From positions 1 through 7,356 of the forward strand of contig DAOVZS010000105.1 in assembly GCA_030635005.1 (NCBI GenBank): DNA of 7,356 nt, in the 5' to 3' direction. Shown piece after piece: positions 6,210 through 7,356 of this stretch. The notes beneath the pieces are model-generated. The model did not search any database. It was given only the letters and a program-made list of their open reading frames with translations, and was not told the DNA's origin. The translations under genes were made by a program, and so were the position numbers. The number at the start of each line of letters is the position of its first letter. The first letter of the stretch is position 1. The stretch comes from Thiomargarita sp. (GTDB lineage: Bacteria > Pseudomonadota > Gammaproteobacteria > Beggiatoales > Beggiatoaceae).

Positions 6210-7229
6210 TCATACAAACCAAGGTGGCAGTTTTGCAAGTATGGCAATACTGAGTACCACTATCCATACTAAAGTGATGGGGATAAACACTTTCCAACCT
6301 AAACGCATGAGTTGGTCATAACGATAACGGGGAAAGGTGGCTCGAAACCATAAATATAAGAATAAAAATATGCACATCTTAGCCACAAGCCAGAAAAATC
6401 CTGGTATCCATGCGAATGATGCTTCTAAGAAAGTGCCTTGAAAAGGACTGAGCCAACCGCCTAAAAACATAATAGCCGCTAAAGCAGCAATTAATATCAT
6501 ATTGGCATATTCTGCCAAAAAGAAGATGGCAAATAACATCCCTGAATATTCTACATGAAATCCTGCGACAATTTCAGATTCACCTTCTGCTAAATCAAAG
6601 GGGGCACGATTGGTTTCTGCGACACCTGAGAGAAAATAGATGACAAATAAGGGGAGTAGGGGTAACCAATACCAATGTAATATCCCACCTTGTTGGGCTA
6701 ATATGATTTCACTTAGATTTAAGCTACCCGCTGCCATTAATACGCCTATTAATGCAAATCCCATGGGTAATTCATAAGAGATGATTTGTGCTACCGATCT
6801 AAGGGTACTTAAAAAAGCATATTTAGAATTGGAAGCCCAACCTGCAATAAGGATACCATAAACGCTTATGGATGTCAGTGCAAGGATATATAATAAGCCT
6901 GCATTAATATCTGCTAATACGACACCTGCATCAAAGGGAATCACCGCCCATGCTGCTAACGCAGGTCCAATGAGTAGCATCGGTGCAATGACAAATAAAG
7001 TACGATTTGCATTAGTGGGAATGATGATTTCTTTAAACATCATCTTCACAGTATCTGCAATGGGTTGTAGCCAACCCCGAGGTCCAACCCGATTAGGGCC
7101 AATACGTACTTGCATGTAGCCAATAATTTTGCGTTCTGCGAAAGTTAAATAGGCGACACACAGTAGTATGGGTAGTACGATTGCAACAATTTCAAGGATT
7201 GTTGTGTGTAAGTAAAGCAATGCATCCAT
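6210..7229 (-). CDS. nuoH: NADH-quinone oxidoreductase subunit H
   Basis: NuoH (ND1 homologue) is the membrane subunit at the junction with the peripheral arm; it forms part of the quinone-binding tunnel and the start of the proton-transfer axis. The product is 339 aa, the usual length, with about eight hydrophobic segments. The two most conserved cytoplasmic-side blocks are intact: AERKIIGYMQVRIGPNRVGP at 31-50 and ETNRAPFDLAEGESEIVAGF at 205-224, followed by HVEYSGM. The latter holds the acidic residues of the quinone-site loop. WFRATFPRYRYDQLMRLGWK near the C-terminus is also typical. The ATG at 7229 follows the nuoG stop by 20 nt, with a weak GGAA ribosome binding site about 9 nt upstream. 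Its TGA stop forms part of the nuoI ribosome binding site. Confidence 0.98.
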   Translation of the reverse strand: MDALLYLHTTILEIVAIVLPILLCVAYLTFAERKIIGYMQVRIGPNRVGPRGWLQPIADTVKMMFKEIIIPTNANRTLFVIAPMLLIGPALAAWAVIPFDAGVVLADINAGLLYILALTSISVYGILIAGWASNSKYAFLSTLRSVAQIISYELPMGFALIGVLMAAGSLNLSEIILAQQGGILHWYWLPLLPLFVIYFLSGVAETNRAPFDLAEGESEIVAGFHVEYSGMLFAIFFLAEYANMILIAALAAIMFLGGWLSPFQGTFLEASFAWIPGFFWLVAKMCIFLFLYLWFRATFPRYRYDQLMRLGWKVFIPITLVWIVVLSIAILAKLPPWFV

Positions 7230-7249
7230 TATAAGGCGTTCCGATAGTG

Positions 7250-7356
7250 TTAGGTGGTTGCACTCAGTTCAATATGTCCATGCCAAGCGCCCAATTCAAG
7301 ATTGGCAATCTGTCCTGCATAAATTAATACGCCATTATCAGGGACACGTTCATCAA
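7250..7356 (-). CDS. nuoG: NADH-quinone oxidoreductase subunit G, C-terminal end (cut by window edge)
   Basis: Only the last 35 codons are visible, ending at the TAA at 7250-7252. The encoded tail includes DERVPDNGVLIYAG, then a segment LGAWHGHIEL before the stop. It resembles the C-terminus of NuoG, where a V-x-(I/L)-x-A-G beta strand ends the molybdopterin-oxidoreductase-like domain. NuoG carries several iron-sulfur clusters in the peripheral arm, but none of the cluster motifs is inside the window. The call rests on this weak tail similarity plus position: nuoG normally precedes nuoH, here by 20 nt on the same strand. Confidence 0.78.
   Translation of the reverse strand, partial: DERVPDNGVLIYAGQIANLELGAWHGHIELSATT

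Overview
The window is a minus-strand stretch of a proton-pumping NADH:quinone oxidoreductase (complex I, nuo) operon from an AT-rich bacterium. Reading in the direction of transcription, from high to low coordinates, it holds the 3' end of nuoG, then nuoH, nuoI, an unexpected MORN-repeat envelope protein gene, nuoJ, nuoK, nuoL and nuoM. The nuo reading frames are intact and full length. Spacing inside the operon is tight: gaps are 6 nt at J-K and K-L, 12 nt at H-I and 20 nt at G-H. The looser junctions are around the MORN gene and between nuoL and nuoM. The genes encode the hydrophilic ferredoxin-like subunit NuoI, the quinone-site and hinge subunit NuoH, and the membrane-arm subunits NuoJ, K, L and M, which carry the conserved Glu/Lys/His proton-path residues.

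The 3' edge of the operon is atypical. nuoM is followed within a few bases by a strong stem-loop and a T-run, which is a likely terminator. Next comes a possible promoter and the start of a C5-cytosine DNA methyltransferase gene that runs off the left edge. nuoN, which normally follows nuoM, is not at this position. The nuoL-nuoM gap carries four tandem heptamers of the TAACTGA type ending one base before the nuoM ATG, and an overlapping perfect 11-bp inverted repeat.

Organism: the gene order (G-H-I-J-K-L-M) and the 162-aa NuoI are typical of Proteobacteria. TAACTGA-type intergenic heptamers are known to me from Beggiatoaceae (large sulfur bacteria, Gammaproteobacteria) and, in similar form, from filamentous cyanobacteria. 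Together with the proteobacterial nuo genes and AT-rich composition this suggests a Beggiatoaceae-like gammaproteobacterium, but that is inference.

No tRNA, rRNA, CRISPR array or insertion sequence was seen. No gene-free stretch exceeds 300 bases; the longest is 308-424. Long plus-strand open frames are shadows of the minus-strand genes. The observations most worth following are the MORN gene inside the complex I operon, the heptamer array at the nuoM start, and the methyltransferase gene where nuoN would be expected.
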